From positions 11,175,001 through 11,239,000 of the forward strand of contig BSYQ01000001.1 in NCBI GenBank assembly GCA_030272585.1: a DNA stretch of 64,000 bases, in the 5' to 3' direction. The notes below the pieces were generated by a model. It did no database searches and was not told where the DNA came from. It worked only from the letters and a program-made list of their open reading frames with translations. The DNA is from Bryopsis sp. KO-2023 (lineage: Eukaryota > Chlorophyta > Ulvophyceae > Bryopsidales > Bryopsidaceae). The position numbers and the translations under genes are program-made. Position 1 is the stretch's first letter; each line of letters begins with the position of its first letter. Shown in pieces: positions 44,294-56,957 of this stretch.

Positions 44294-45583
44294 TCAGAAA
44301 GAAAAAATGAACATAACAACCGAGACTAGGATCGACCATCTGCCTACCCTGCTGAGTGCATACTTCAGAATTTTTGGCTTAGTGTTCTGATGCCTAATCC
44401 TAACTGGTAATCCCATTCCCCCCCCCTCCATGGCGATTTCTGCCATCGTCAAAATCAGGACTATTCCATTATTGAAAACACATGCAATTCGGTTCCCATC
44501 GAAATCAAGGCTAGAAAAACTTCCGATAGTTGGCACTTTATCACGAGGAAGCGTCCTCAGCAGCGAATGCCTTAGATCAAATTTTCGAAAACATTGACCG
44601 GAATCTAGATCCCAAACGGTGATGCCGTTCAGGGCTGCCCGAGCAATCATCCTTTTGTTCATTGCAAATCGACAGTTGCCTATCGTGTCAGTGCAGAGTG
44701 CATCAGTGCATTCCCCTGACTCTCGATCCCACAATTGGATTTTTCCACGAATGGATCCCCTTGAAAATGTGACTATCCTCTCCCCAGAACAGTCCAGGTA
44801 GTCTATCTTCATGAGCATTGGCAGTGTGGTCAAACAGTCCCCTGTTTCGGCATCGAACACCGAAACTTCTGTTTCAAAGGTTCGTCTGATTCCAGCCACT
44901 ATCCTCTTGTCTGATTGGAGGTAGACCAAGTGGTGGATACCCTTTCCCACAGTATTGATCGTCAAAATGCACTCTCCCGTCTTGATATCCCAAGTTTTGA
45001 TCCGCGACGAGCCCGTGACGACCGTGTTTGGGGGGGTTCCCGCGAAATCCAGGCATGTAATCGTGCCTTGTCCATCCAGGGACGTCACAGTTTTTTCCCC
45101 TGACTTCAGATTCCACAAAAGCAACCTTGATGAATGAAGATGCACGGCAGGAACCACAATCCAACCGTTGCGATGCCGTCCCAGACTGAAATCGAACCCT
45201 TCATCGCAACAGGCGCAATCGAATTTTCCTGTTTCGATACCCAGCAGACCCGCAGTGTTTTGCAACGATCTATCGATGGGCCCCCCGCTGGCGAGGAACT
45301 CCCCATGCAAATGGATGTTATCGACGTTGAACCCTTCGATAAGATTTTCGACGACATTTCCGTATTTCCACTTGCACTTCTGGATGTAGACGTCCCGCCA
45401 GGCGGACTCCCCGTCTCTCAGTGACGCTTCTTTGTACACTTTGTGGAAGACCGTCTTCCAGACCTCGTCTTCCTTCAGAACTTTCCTCCAGTACTTTGAG
45501 ACGCACGACGCACGACCCAGGTCCTTCCCCAGAAGCTGAGAGAAGATGCGACGTAAGACGTCGTCCGGCAAGTTTTGCAGCAT
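44294..45583 (-). CDS. F-box and WD-repeat protein
   Basis: F-box proteins are substrate receptors of SCF ubiquitin ligases. This intronless 429-residue frame begins at once with the F-box (LPDDVLRRIFSQLLGKDLGR,  ASCVSKYWRKVLKEDEVWK), which binds SKP1. From about residue 90 it carries degenerate WD-type repeats, recognisable by strands ending in WN, WD or FD followed by GE: LLLWNLKSGEKTVTSL, IKTWDIKTGECILTI, VSVFDAETGDCLTTLP, IQLWDRESGECTDAL and ITVWDLDSGQCFRKFDL. About six or seven blades fit, enough for one propeller. The C-terminus ends in a hydrophobic stretch (SILVSVVMFIFSF), odd for an F-box protein; it could be a tail anchor. Substrate unknown. The lack of introns sets it apart from most neighbours. 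Confidence 0.9.
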   Translation of the reverse strand: MLQNLPDDVLRRIFSQLLGKDLGRASCVSKYWRKVLKEDEVWKTVFHKVYKEASLRDGESAWRDVYIQKCKWKYGNVVENLIEGFNVDNIHLHGEFLASGGPIDRSLQNTAGLLGIETGKFDCACCDEGFDFSLGRHRNGWIVVPAVHLHSSRLLLWNLKSGEKTVTSLDGQGTITCLDFAGTPPNTVVTGSSRIKTWDIKTGECILTINTVGKGIHHLVYLQSDKRIVAGIRRTFETEVSVFDAETGDCLTTLPMLMKIDYLDCSGERIVTFSRGSIRGKIQLWDRESGECTDALCTDTIGNCRFAMNKRMIARAALNGITVWDLDSGQCFRKFDLRHSLLRTLPRDKVPTIGSFSSLDFDGNRIACVFNNGIVLILTMAEIAMEGGGMGLPVRIRHQNTKPKILKYALSRVGRWSILVSVVMFIFSF

Positions 45584-46715
45584 TGCTTCCGGCCACCAGC
45601 GCCAGGGAAAACGGAAACCATAAACGTGACTCTTTCGAACGCTCAGCGATACGCAACCGATCGAACGGACGACTCAAGACACAAGAATGACGTTTCTGGA
45701 CTCGATATGATTCTGGCACGTTCCAAAATTTGAACTCAGTTGGGCGAAATTTCGTAGATACTTTCTCCCTTTGTAAGTTAGCGAAGCAAACCCCCAAAAT
45801 CTATTCCTAATCCCGAATCATGAATTTAACTCTGGCCCTCCCCAGCAGGCGGGGTTTGGTTTGGTCTGCTCTATTCTTGCGACAGTATCGGTCAGTCATC
45901 CACATGCATTATGTACTGATAATGCGGATGCTGCACTTTGAGGCAGATTTTACATCCCAAAAACGAATTTTTTTTGGTGCAATTTTCTACCCAAAAATTG
46001 ATCAAAGTTGCACATAGATTAATAAAGCCTGCAACACATTTCCCTGAGAAAGGTTGCCTCTGTGAAACTTCAATATCAAAAAAATTAATTAGTTCAACAC
46101 TTTGGTGTGCTGTGTTTTCCTCTGAAACCTGTGAAAGGGTACTGTGAAGAGAAAAGAAAAGGCTTTGCAAGTTCTACCGATTCAATCAGCGACTCGCACA
46201 AGTCAAGCCAGCATGACATGCTGTACATTAGGTCCATTGGCAATGCAATCCCAAAACCACCACTTCCACTCTCAAGTTTCTTGTGTAATTTCGGGATACA
46301 CGAGTATCGTTCATCTCCTTCGTGGAGAAATGAACATGAGGGCGGAATCCACTTGACAAGCGGTGGAAAGCCTATCTTTGTTCTCTATGGCTCTTTTGTG
46401 GCCCAAAAAAGCGCTAGGCAAATTTTGTTGGGGGCCACGATTGGCCGCAGGAAAATACACTTTTTTCTGAAGTAAAATTAGTTTGGGGCACCAATGGCAT
46501 TATTGCAAGAAGATGTAGCCTGGATCCTAAGATTCGTTACCATGCCTTCGGCACAACAACACACCTTCGAACAACTCAAGGAACAACCTTGTATGGGTTT
46601 ACACAAACGAAATTTTAAGTCCCTCCCTCTCCAAACTTGTCCAAATGTTGAGGTTGTATCGAATCGCAAATGGATCCCCGAAAAAGTTACAAGAACGCTT
46701 TATCAGCTATACCGA
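45584..46715. other. Intergenic region between minus-strand genes
   Basis: It contains the promoter of the F-box gene and the 3' flank of the LRR gene. Some open frames are present but none with recognisable protein. Confidence 0.5.
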
Positions 46716-49700
46716 CTGGTACTCTTCGCTGTCACTACTATTTCGTGCAACTCTCGTCAGCATAATGCTCGGTCCCGGGCCACGGCCATCATCTGATGCT
46801 GATGCATCTGACCTATATCCACCACAGTATCACTTCAAGACGTTCATTGCACATCGTACAATAAAAAAGCTCCATAATTACCTCTTCATTACCAGTCAGC
46901 AAAAGAAATGGTTTCCGCCCTGTTTCTGTGATTGGGGATATCAGTCTGGTCAGGATGCCGCCGTTGATGCATGCCACCAACCTGTTCTCAGAGCGCACAC
47001 ATATTTTGTTGTCCACAGAGTTCAACTGGAAAAAGTTGGTTGTGGAGTCATTGTTATCACTGGAAAAGTTGCTAGTTTATTCACACCCTCGCGCACATGG
47101 GCGTCAACAAGCACCAGTACTCACAATCACAGGTTCGTTACCGAAAAAGATAAAAAAATAAATGTGTTTGGGCTGTGTGTCGTTTTCCGCACCCTAGGTT
47201 GAAGTCTCTGGACATCATTATTCCAGGTTGCGCCAGCGAAATGAACTACTGCGATTGCTCCAATACCAACAAAGACGCAGGCGGCGACTGTGAGGCCTGT
47301 CATCAAAAAGTCGATGTGAACGGCCCGAACACAAAGATGAATGACGCTGTGATCGCACCTGCCTCGATTCGACAACCCGGCGAATAGGAGCACTGTGGTT
47401 GGGAAAGGGGTTACCTACGACTGTCACAACTCTTGCCCCTGACATTCCCTCTCCAGAGGTTGGGCAGTTTTTTCCGATCCCCGTGTCGTCATATTTAAAA
47501 TAGAGGTCAGGGCGTACGCCAGATAGGGATCCACACATCATGAAATTCCCTTCCACAGAGAGCAACCTGTTGTCAAAAATTGTGCCCTCAGCACTAAAAT
47601 CTAACAGAACGCCACAACACAAGAAACTCTCCAGTGGATCTCGGGGAACTCCTTAATAGCTGTTGCACCACGACAAATTTGACGGGAAAAGAGGAAGCGT
47701 CCAACCTTAGCGACGTCGCTTGAAGGGCCAAAGCATCTGGAACGATCCCTCTAAGGCGGTTGTGATTTACTGTTATCTCAGTTATGTTCTGGCCTCTTTT
47801 CGGTCTCCAGGTCGATGGGATTTTCCCAGTCAAGAGATTTCGGCCCAGATGAAGTCGAGAGAGGTGGGGCATCTTGGGAACCCACGATGCTGGGAGAGTG
47901 CCAGTGAATCCGTTCCTCCTCAGTGATCTGAAGCCACAGCAATTTAATCAACAATTGGCGAGGCCGTCAATTGGACGCATATTTCGAGGGCTGGTAGGTG
48001 CACATTCCACACTCAGAATTTCAGATTGTTTTTTTCAGAATTTCAGCCTGGGCCTTCACAGATCTACGACGCTGTGTGTAAACTCGTTGCAGTATTCACA
48101 TGTGATTGACGGCCTTGAGCTCTTCCCATTCGATAGGCAGCACCCCCTTGAAGCCGTTTGCGTCCAAATCAATGTGTTGCAAAGAAGCCATATTCTTCCA
48201 TGCTTCAGGTAGAGGACCGGTCAGAAGATTATTGGAGAGATGGACGATTTCAAGGCTGGACAGTGTTGCCCAGGAACTGGGGAGGGTACCTGGAGTTCGA
48301 CAAATTCGGAGGTTATATTATTTTCACGAGTGCCCACATCTTGCATGGTTTGAGCACATCAAGCTCACCTGTAAATCTGTTCATACTGAACAGGAGTTTT
48401 TTCAGATGTCTTAAATTGCCCAAGTTGGGATCCAGCGATCCTTTGAGGTTGGACCTGGACAAGTCCAACTCTGAAACACGCCCGCCGGTACACACCACTC
48501 CTCGCCATGGAGGGTATCCACACGGAGGTCGATGTGGCTCCCAAGTTATGAGGGATTCATCGGGATCCTCGCTAATCTTTGCCTTGAAATCAAGTAGGAT
48601 TGTGGCTGAAGGATAAACAGCAAAGAATGCAATCATATAACAAGTCCTGTTTTCCATCTATACTTGATGCTTGCTTGTTTGTAAGTTGATAAACGATCGT
48701 CTGAATGCTGGTTGAGACTTTTTGATCGATATAATTCTTTCCTTTTTCTCCAGATTTCAGAGGAAAGAAAGACCCCTGCCTTTGCAACAGGAATCCCTTA
48801 CCTTCGTCACCCCACAGACAGTCAGTGTCTAAATGCGTTCCGGTCTTGTTGAGGACAGCTTCAATTAGGACATTCTTTTCCAGCTTTCCGCATATACCCT
48901 CGTTTCCAGATATCCCAAGAGTCACAAGTTTGTACATCTGGGACCAAGAAAGCGGAATCGCACCGCTTAACGCGTTCCCATTCAGCAACCTGGACTCACA
49001 GGCAAGCAACACTTTTCAAAAAAGATGAACATGAAATTAGACTCTCGTCTTGTGAGACTTTCTATGCGCCACAGTTTTAAAGAAGATTTTTTTATTCTGT
49101 TGTTCATTTTTCGAGCATAGTTTAAAAAAAAGAGACATCCATGGAGAAGAATCTGTTGAATCGATGACATCTGCGGAGTCGCTCACATCTGCTGCACTGA
49201 GTGGATGTGTGACCATTTTTCGGGCAAGACGCCCCATAGTTGATTATCCTTAAGGTTGAGGTAGCCCAAGTTGTCAAGATCGCCCCACGACTCGGGCAGT
49301 GTGCCCGAGATCTGATTTCCCTGAGCATCCCTGGGAACAAAGAAATACGTGCCACCGTATTGTTTTCTTGCTGCAGTGAAAAAACAATTCTCCACATTCA
49401 AGCTGCAAAGAATCTTGAAATTCTATTCAAAGTAAAGGCCTCAGAAAATCGTTCGTTTACTTCCTAGGAAAGGCGATGTCATGAAGAAAGGGCCATGGCC
49501 ATGAAAACTTACATGGCCACCAGGTTACTGAGATTGCTCCATCCCTGTGGCATATTGCCCTGGATTCGGTTTCCTGATACTTTGAGCATTGCCAATCTGA
49601 TCAAGTTCTCCCAGGATGCAGGCAGCGTTCCTTCTAGCATATTGCCAGAAATATCCAGAAAATACATGAATTTCATCCCTCCCCATTCATTTGGTAAACT

Positions 49701-50371
49701 TCCTTCTATCTCGTTGTTCTTCAATGTCAATTCTCGCAAAGTCATCACTTGCAACCAGGATGGCGGCAAAGTACCCACAATCTCATTGCTTGCTAGGTTG
49801 ATACTCTCCATCGCAGGCAGCAAAGACCACTCGTTGGGAAGGGAGCCCTTCAAACTATTTCCCTCCATCGAACTAAATCAACAAATCTCCAAGTTTTAAT
49901 TTTCAACCTTTACACACTTCGCCTGAGAACGATCAGACCATGCTTCTATTGCACTTTTGATATTTTTCTTACATTTCTGTGAGGGTTCTTAGGGCTGTAA
50001 TTGCACCATTAAGCGTTCCTGAGATCCCTTGGTTCGATAGATCGATTCTCGTGACACTTCCTTGTTTGCAGGTAATTCCAGGCCACGGTCGATCGTTATT
50101 CTCAGATCCACACACATGGTCGTCCAAGCTCCACAATGCTACAGAATCCCCTTGTTTATCGACAAGGCTGGCGGCGAAATCGAGCAAGATCGCCCCTGCA
50201 ATGCAGACGACCAGAAATTCGCAACACAACGTCGTCGGGTTTCTGACTTGGACAATTGTCACATGCTTTACCCTCTTCGTGCTTTGTTGCAACGCTGTGC
50301 GAAACGGAAACGAAAACAAGCACAGGAAATATCCAAATGGCCAGTGGCGGCTTTGTTCGGAGAGCCGTCAT
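46716..50371 (-). CDS. Receptor-like protein with two LRR blocks and a membrane segment
   Basis: Minus-strand exons with matching phases: 50272-50371 (signal peptide PPLAIWIFPVLVFVSVSHSV), 49973-50195, 49513-49872, 49187-49330, 48802-48989, 48369-48605, 48100-48289, about 47714-47927, about 47406-47602, about 47208-47366 and about 46876-47022; the last exon is unsure. The first N-cap (AILLDFAASLVDKQGD, PWPGITCKQGSVTRIDLSNQ) precedes LRRs of the type NEIVGTLPPSWLQVMTLREL and a Cys-containing C-cap. A second cap follows (ATILLDFKAKISEDPDESL, PPWRGVVCTGGRVSELDLSR) with more LRRs such as NGFTGTLPASWVPKMPHLS, then a membrane segment (LTVAACVFVGIGAIAVVHF). After it there is only a short tail, with no kinase. 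Plant-type LRRNT and xLPxxW repeats suggest a cell-surface sensor. The phase of the 48802 donor fits the second block's acceptor, which is why I join the blocks into one gene. Confidence 0.8.
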
Positions 50372-50948
50372 CTCTAGGAAACAGTGGTAGCGTGGGCACA
50401 ATACCTAACACATGGAGCTTATATCGAAGCTATTACCACTGAAGTCAACGCCGGTTGCAGGTTGAATTCCTGCTCATGTTCACAGGCCACGTTTCCAAAC
50501 TGTGCAGATCATTGATACTTTCCTAGCAGAATTTTGACCCATTGAATCAAGGCAACCCAACAGGCAAACAAACAAGAACAAACATAATTACATGGGAAGA
50601 TGTTGAAATCAGAGTCGAAGGTAACTTTGAAGCAAATCCCAACGAGATCTCATTACAGGACGCAATATTCCAATCACCCCAGCTCGGTTCAATGTTCAGT
50701 TCAGTTCTTCAATGTTTTTGTGAGTTCCCTTGTCAGTTTTACTCATGACCGACCACTTCAACGTGAAGTTGGATCATACTTTTCCAAAATCGACATGGTG
50801 CGGGTTTCACGCTTGGCGGCTGAAGGTGTCCTTGTCCTCAACACCCATTTTTTGGAATGTGGGATACTGTATACTGTACACTGTACACTGTACTTCTACT
50901 TTTATTTTTCACTTTACCAATGGTCCGATCTCACAAATGAAAATACCC
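50372..50948. other. Intergenic region upstream of the LRR gene
   Basis: Likely promoter of the LRR gene. A short tandem run of TGTACAC/TGTATAC units lies at about 50867-50893. No exon seen. Confidence 0.5.
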
Positions 50949-51596
50949 GACCAGTTGTACAACTCTCGTGACCAAAAAGTGGCCAATAAGAGAGTATTTT
51001 TTTATCCCAAATTTTAGGCGAGCACTTTCTGAAACGCCTCGAAATTTTAACTGTAGTATGGTAAAAACATTGCACAGCCACCATCAAAGTTTCGTTTCGA
51101 TTGCCTGCGTAAATTGTGAGTAATCGACGAATCGTGACTTAATTCAGACGAAACATCGTCTGAATCGTCGATTTTTCGCCTGTAATTCGTGTTTGTTGCC
51201 ACCGTCCTGGGTATTTTTTTTGGTATTTTTGAAGTGCGCCAATTTATTTGAGAGAATCACGACCCCGTGGGCATATTGCTGAGTGCAATTTAATTTAGGA
51301 AGTGGATGAAAGATGAGGCTAGATGTGTCAAAACACAGCAAAAGTGTTGACAGATCTAGGCCCCTAACAAACACACACCAAGCAATCCAAAAATCAGAAG
51401 AATTTGAAGACGTGTTGGAAACTACTCGAAAAAATTGCTGCCAAATTTTCAAATCATCATGTGTAATTATGTTATGTTATGTTATTTTCAAATCGAAAGA
51501 CATCGATTCAAGTCCTCTCTTAATGCAATGACTGGAACAATGATTTTGCGTGTCCGAAATCAGGCGATTTTGGTCACGAGAGTTGTACAACTGGTC
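50949..51596. repeat. Segment bounded by 29-base perfect inverted repeats
   Basis: The ends 50949-50977 and 51568-51596 are exact complements (core GTTGTACAACTCTCGTGACC). The 590 bases between them contain a hairpin with a 9-base stem (TTCAGACGA / TCGTCTGAA) near 51144-51165 and no protein-coding frame of note. It may be a small non-autonomous transposon whose inverted repeats are subterminal, or a solo inverted repeat. I could not define a target duplication. Confidence 0.6.
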
Positions 51597-54500
51597 ACCC
51601 GCAAATTTTACATTTTCCTATCGGGAGGATCCAGCAACTTGATTTTGGACTGTGGGAAACGGTTGTACAGGTGAACATTAAGTGTTGCTTGATTGTTAGT
51701 AGCTGCGTGTGCATCCATTGAACCCTGCTTTGTGAAGGAAACCCAACAGCAGGGAATGAAGTAGAATCGGGTGATCCAACATAAGGAGGTACATGGAAGA
51801 AAGAGACTGTGCAATCAACTTTCAGCTTGATCACTAATCGATCATTTTATAAAGGGGCCAATTCTTCCATAACTGCCCATCACTCGTGTCTCCTTTTCAA
51901 GTGGAATCGCTTTCCACGGTTCCCCCGCAATCCTGTGCAGAAGTCAGTTATAGAACAAACAAGTGTGCCAGAAGGCAACGCTCGGTTGCCGCGTGTGAGC
52001 GCTTGGTAAAAGTTGTGACGTTTATTGCGCTCGTCCCGAACGCCAATCTACCAGTCTACCGACTAAAGCACGCTTTCATGCACTCAAGCTTTTCAATTTA
52101 GTTGATTCCCACGATTTATCTTCACTTTTCGTAACTGAAGTTTGGCGTTACAGGACTTGAAAGAGTAGGTTAATACTTTATCCAGTACCCCACCCCCACC
52201 ATGGATTCCTGTTTACTGTAAAATATAATCTTTCTTGGGGTATAGCAGTCCAAACACACTCGACACACTTTGGTACCAGCGCACCGGATAACAAACTTAC
52301 AAACACATCGTCCCTTATACTTGTAGAGTTACGACAAGCCCAATCCGACCGCACAACCATTTGACCTTCTTCCCTAACTTCCGCCCACCTTTCTGTCATC
52401 ATATCTCAAACAAAATTCCCTCTAACCAGAATAAGAAAAATGTAACGCTCTCCGCACACATCAAAAATCCTTCAAGTGAACCGAACCGGAAACGAATCCC
52501 CGTTTCCTTCCGTTAACATCCACAGTTCATATCCTCCCTTCTCCTTCTTTCTTCTCCTCACCACATTTTCTACACTTACGAAGGAAAATGTTGAACAGTT
52601 TGAACTGCGACTTTACGGATAAAGCTGTGTTCCTGTGTGAAAGGCTGTTATTCAGGGCAAGCAGGTAAGTGTGAGGCACAGAATCAAACAGTGAACACTA
52701 ACAGCCCCCTACTAAGAAACGTTCTCATAATAGATCAGTGTGACAGAGATGGTACAACCAGTACACCACATCAGGATGATCCTTCCACAGAACCTTGGTG
52801 TGTCTCTACAAAGTGACACTTCTTGGTGGCTGCTGACGCTCCAGCAACCAAACTTCGGTAACTGACTTTTGTGAGTTTGTCCGTGGATGGGTAAAGTAGA
52901 TTTAATTGCAGGTACCAGAGAGATCATTGTTTTCAGTGTTCAAACAAAAAAGAGAGAGTATGAAACAGAATGTGGCCAGTTACACAAAGCAACAACGACC
53001 AGCCTTCAAAGTGTAAAGAAAAAGATGTCCCCACCATAAACCAGCTCAATGTGTTGCGTTACAGCGCAGTGCACAATGGCATTTCCCCATATCATACATT
53101 GTTTGATATTCGTCCCCGCCCAAAATATCCCATGCGATTTTTTTTTCCGGCAAAACCACGAAAACACGTGCCGAAAAAATCCCCAGGCATCATTTTGCCA
53201 TTACTCATCTCCCTTCAGCCGGCAACAGCAACCAAATGATTAAAAAAACCCAGAGAAAAGCATCCACATTTTGATGTTTGATTTTCAACACAACCCTGAT
53301 CCTTATTTTCCCACAAAAAAAGGCGTTATTTTTGTTTTCGCCCTCTCTCTCTCTCTTCAGCCAGCAACCATCCATGAAAGCTACTATATTGGCTAGGGTT
53401 GTGGTCTCGACATTCCCCACCTAAAGAAACCCCATACATAAACTACCATTTCATATGGAAGACTTTCAGCATCTTATTCCACTCGCTCGCTCCAGCCCTT
53501 GCAAATTTCAAATCCCACTGTCTTCCATTAAGAAATTCACAAGTCCATAACATATACGCACGTATTTTTTGGGGGGATCTGCCAAAACAAGCCCACCCTC
53601 CACATTGATAAGGAAAAATCCTGTGAATATCCAACCCACAGTGCGCAAACACCCATGACACATACGTAACTCGATCACTTTCCCCTACAGTTTTTTCGGC
53701 CCTGCTAACTATTGGCATAACCCTTATAAGGAGTACCAAAATTGGATGCCAATATACATTAAGAAAATATATATTGACAAAATTCCAACCAACTGAAATG
53801 TGTGTCCCCAAGCCAAAATCGAATTCTTACGGAGACCCCCTGACCTGGCTGGGGTGAAACTGAAAATGTAAGAATGAAAACCACCAAAATATTGAAGGTT
53901 CCGAATATAAACAATAAGAGAGAAACCATGTCCCATCGAATGATGCGATTACTGCTACTTTTTTAGAGGAAAAAAATGAACAGTAAATACTATTATTTTT
54001 TCAATGCTCATGTAGCAAGCATCATTCGTTGCAAAATGAAAAATACCCATGGTTTTTTTTTATAAAACAGCCACATGCTCCGTACGAATCTCGAAAAGAG
54101 CACTGAGGACAAAAAAAAAGTAGACAAAAAAAAACAGGAAGCTTTTTTTGGGGTTTTAGGTTTTTTCCCCAAACCTACCCAACAATCCCTTACCAATGGC
54201 CACCCTGCTCTCTTTTTAAATCCCATTTTTGTAATCCCTTCTCAAAACAAGACCACCAACAAGACAAAACAGCTATGGGAGCTTGCCTTGATACATGCTA
54301 TTTTTCTTTTAAATCTCTGGCTGCACCAGCTACTCATTTCCCTTTTTTCAAGGGCAAGTTCTTGGTGCATTCATAGAGACAGCCTTTCTTTTTTTTTTCA
54401 ACTCCTTCCATTGCGGACCACCCCACCCCAATTTCATTTTCTGTCCATTTCTTTTCTCAAATAAAAAACCCCACCGCATACAACCGTCAGTCTTATCACG

Positions 54501-55173
54501 ATAATAGCCGGCTATATCCTAACATTATCTCCCCAAGCTATAGTCAAATCACCCCTCCCCCAATGTTGGAATATGAACAATTGCAAATTATCCAGCTCAA
54601 TAGATTAAGGAAAGGACGGTTTACCAAAATATGGGGTGGGCGATGTTTTTTCTGAGGAAAAAACAAATATCCCTGAAGAAGCAGAACAAGAAAAGGCCAA
54701 TGGACCTCCACCTTTTTGCCATTAACGTACACAATGGCATATATTTGTCTATGTTGGTTACTTCACTCCCTGTGAGCCCCGGTCGAAGAAATACATTTGA
54801 ATATTATGAATAGCAAATTTTGTGTTTCATCCCCAAAACACAGCCCAAAAAAAGGAAGGTCATGGCAAGTCCCGTGCTGTCCCATCGTTCCAGCTTCTTG
54901 CCAACTTCATCCCAATAATAATCCCATAATGGCCGGCATTTGTTCAAGTACGGTCTTCTTGCATAAGGTTAAAAAAAAATCTGCAAATACAATTTTACCA
55001 TTGGGTCAACACATCTATACAACCAAACAAGAACTATCATGCTGGATTTGTTTTAGTCGAAATATCAATTTCACGCACACCGTTTCATGGATTGGTAATC
55101 CCACAATACTATTTTTAGCAATGGTCCGTACTCTTTTTTCCCCCCAAAAAAAACACAACACAATGGAACCTAC
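51597..55173. other. Long stretch without a supportable gene
   Basis: Largely C/A-rich on the plus strand (T/G-rich on minus), which is how introns and 3' regions of minus-strand genes look in this window. The longest frame (53443-53811 minus, 122 codons) has no recognisable motif. It may contain introns or untranslated sequence of the coiled-coil gene downstream. Confidence 0.4.
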
Positions 55174-56001
55174 CTATGTCGCAGCATTCAGTTTGCTGCC
55201 TCCAAGCGCGGCTAGTTTGTTTCTTAGCACAGCATTGCTTTCTTGCATAGCATAGTTCTTCGTCCAAAGACTTTCGGTCGCAGCACTACTCCGCTCGATG
55301 AAGTCCCTGAATTTCATGCAGTGTCCTTTCTTTTTATTGCAAATCAAACAATAGCTGGAAAAAACAACCTTTTGACACCGCCACGTTTGGGCAGAGACGT
55401 AATCTGGAAAGCCTTTTTTGGCCTGCAAGTGGTACCTTAAATTTTCTTCTTTGCGGGTAGCTTCTGCAACATCCCTCATCAAACCCATTATTTCTTTGTA
55501 CAAACGTTGAATCTCTTTCTCCTGGCCGTCGATGGTTTCTACCATGGCCTCCACAGCGGAGTCAGTCATGGCAGAACCGCTCGGACAATGGGAAATAACA
55601 CTCGTGGTAACACTTGGAGTTGTGCTTCTTTCCGGCACCATCACGGTCGCTTCAAAACTGAACCTGGAAAGACAGATTCCACAGCATATTGAGTTTGCCA
55701 ATCAATAACAAAAAATTCCTGCACCACCCTTTGCCTCTCTGGGAATATCCACGTCTGCTTAACATCTGAACTCCAAATAAAAAAAGGCACATCCAGAAAT
55801 GTCTGAGAAAATCTGAATCTGATGATGGAATTAATTCTTCAAAAAATGTTGCAAGGGTTACCGTGGTGCAGTCCACTCGGCAGTATTTCCAGGAGACATG
55901 CGCCCTCCCATTGGAACATGGGCTTTCAAGCCCAAATCCATTGATCTTCGAGCATCGACTCGAGTAGCTTCAAACCGCTTTGCAGGAGATATGCCCAACA
56001 T
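55174..56001 (-). CDS. Unknown small coiled-coil protein
   Basis: Two minus-strand exons join in phase: 55862-56001 (MLGISPAKRFEATRVDARRS, LKAHVPMGGRMSPGNTAEW) and 55174-55663. The second reads MVPERSTTPSVTTS, then a coiled coil (AVEAMVETIDGQEKEIQRLY, KEIMGLMRDVAEATRKEEN), a Cys-containing stretch (YCLICNKKKGHCMKF) and a second helix (NYAMQESNAVLRNKLAALGG) before the stop. The C-x2-C-x5-C pattern could bind zinc, but no family fits. The ATG at 56001 is directly after a possible acceptor (GTGTAG), so an upstream exon may exist. Confidence 0.6.
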
Positions 56002-56945
56002 CTACACAATACAATACACCAAGTATCCACAACAGCTCAAAACTCGAACAAAAATCCACTCTTGGGCCAGAGGCCAACCATTATTTCCCCCCCCTCTCTG
56101 GATCGGTGAGCAGTGACTGTACCCCTAATTAATTGAATCGAAAACTCTGTACATCCCCTCACCCCTGGGTCCCTCCAGCGATTCATTTTGTCACCGCTCC
56201 CCGCGACCTTGGACCACGACGCAAGGGGGGCCCCAAGTTTCTCATCGAGCCCAGGAAACATCGGTGTCATCAGCAACAGGAAAACTGCCGCAAGGAAATA
56301 ACGTCCGCTTGTCAACACCCACTTACCCAAATACACGACTTGGTTTGTGACCCCCAGACCAGAAGTTTTTCGGTACTAATTTCCAGCAGCATCAAAATCC
56401 CACTTGAAGAACAATCATAGCGGTGATGGTGCTGCCTGAGAAGAGGCCTAGTCGAGCATTCAACAGATTCCAACGTGCCTGCCGCAGTGTACTTGACAAG
56501 TACAGGGGCAGCACATGTGCAGAACTCTGTGAGAACTGCCCGCCATCACCACCTCTATCACCGTCCCATTCACTACGTGTCCTACTTGAGTTTCTGTTCT
56601 TACGCTCGCCAAAGGCCCCAGTCCATCGACGCCGAGTCTCACCTCAGAAAGTGCTGCTGTCGTAAGGTTCGTGTTATCCGTAGTGATGTGGAGCGTTTTC
56701 GGGATACTTTGTTTTCGACAATAAATACTTCTGTTCGACGTCGTAAGGTTCTGCGTTAGTTTCGACCAACCACTCCCGCGACTTGCGAATTGGCTTTTAT
56801 GTTGCTCAACGTCGGAAACCTGCAGACTTTTCTTGGTAGTGTCCACTATGGTGTCCAGCATCCGCAAGTCGATCAAATCCTTCAAGTTGTCAGTCACGCA
56901 AACATAATACATAACATAACATAATTACACGCGAAGAAGCCACCC
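56002..56945. other. Region upstream of the LINE array, no clear gene
   Basis: Open frames occur on both strands at 56423-56912, and neither carries a recognisable motif. Near 56906-56930 there is a run of ACATA units followed by TTACACGCG. Its complement also appears at about 51461-51484. Confidence 0.35.
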
Positions 56946-56957
56946 AGCTTCTATTCT

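Noticed and set aside
53443-53811. 122-codon minus-strand frame as a gene
   Set aside because: No motif, no splice context, and composition like the surrounding intron-type sequence.
56460-56912. 150-codon minus-strand frame and overlapping plus-strand frames before the LINE array
   Set aside because: Neither strand shows a family signature. It may be an old element remnant, but nothing supports a call.
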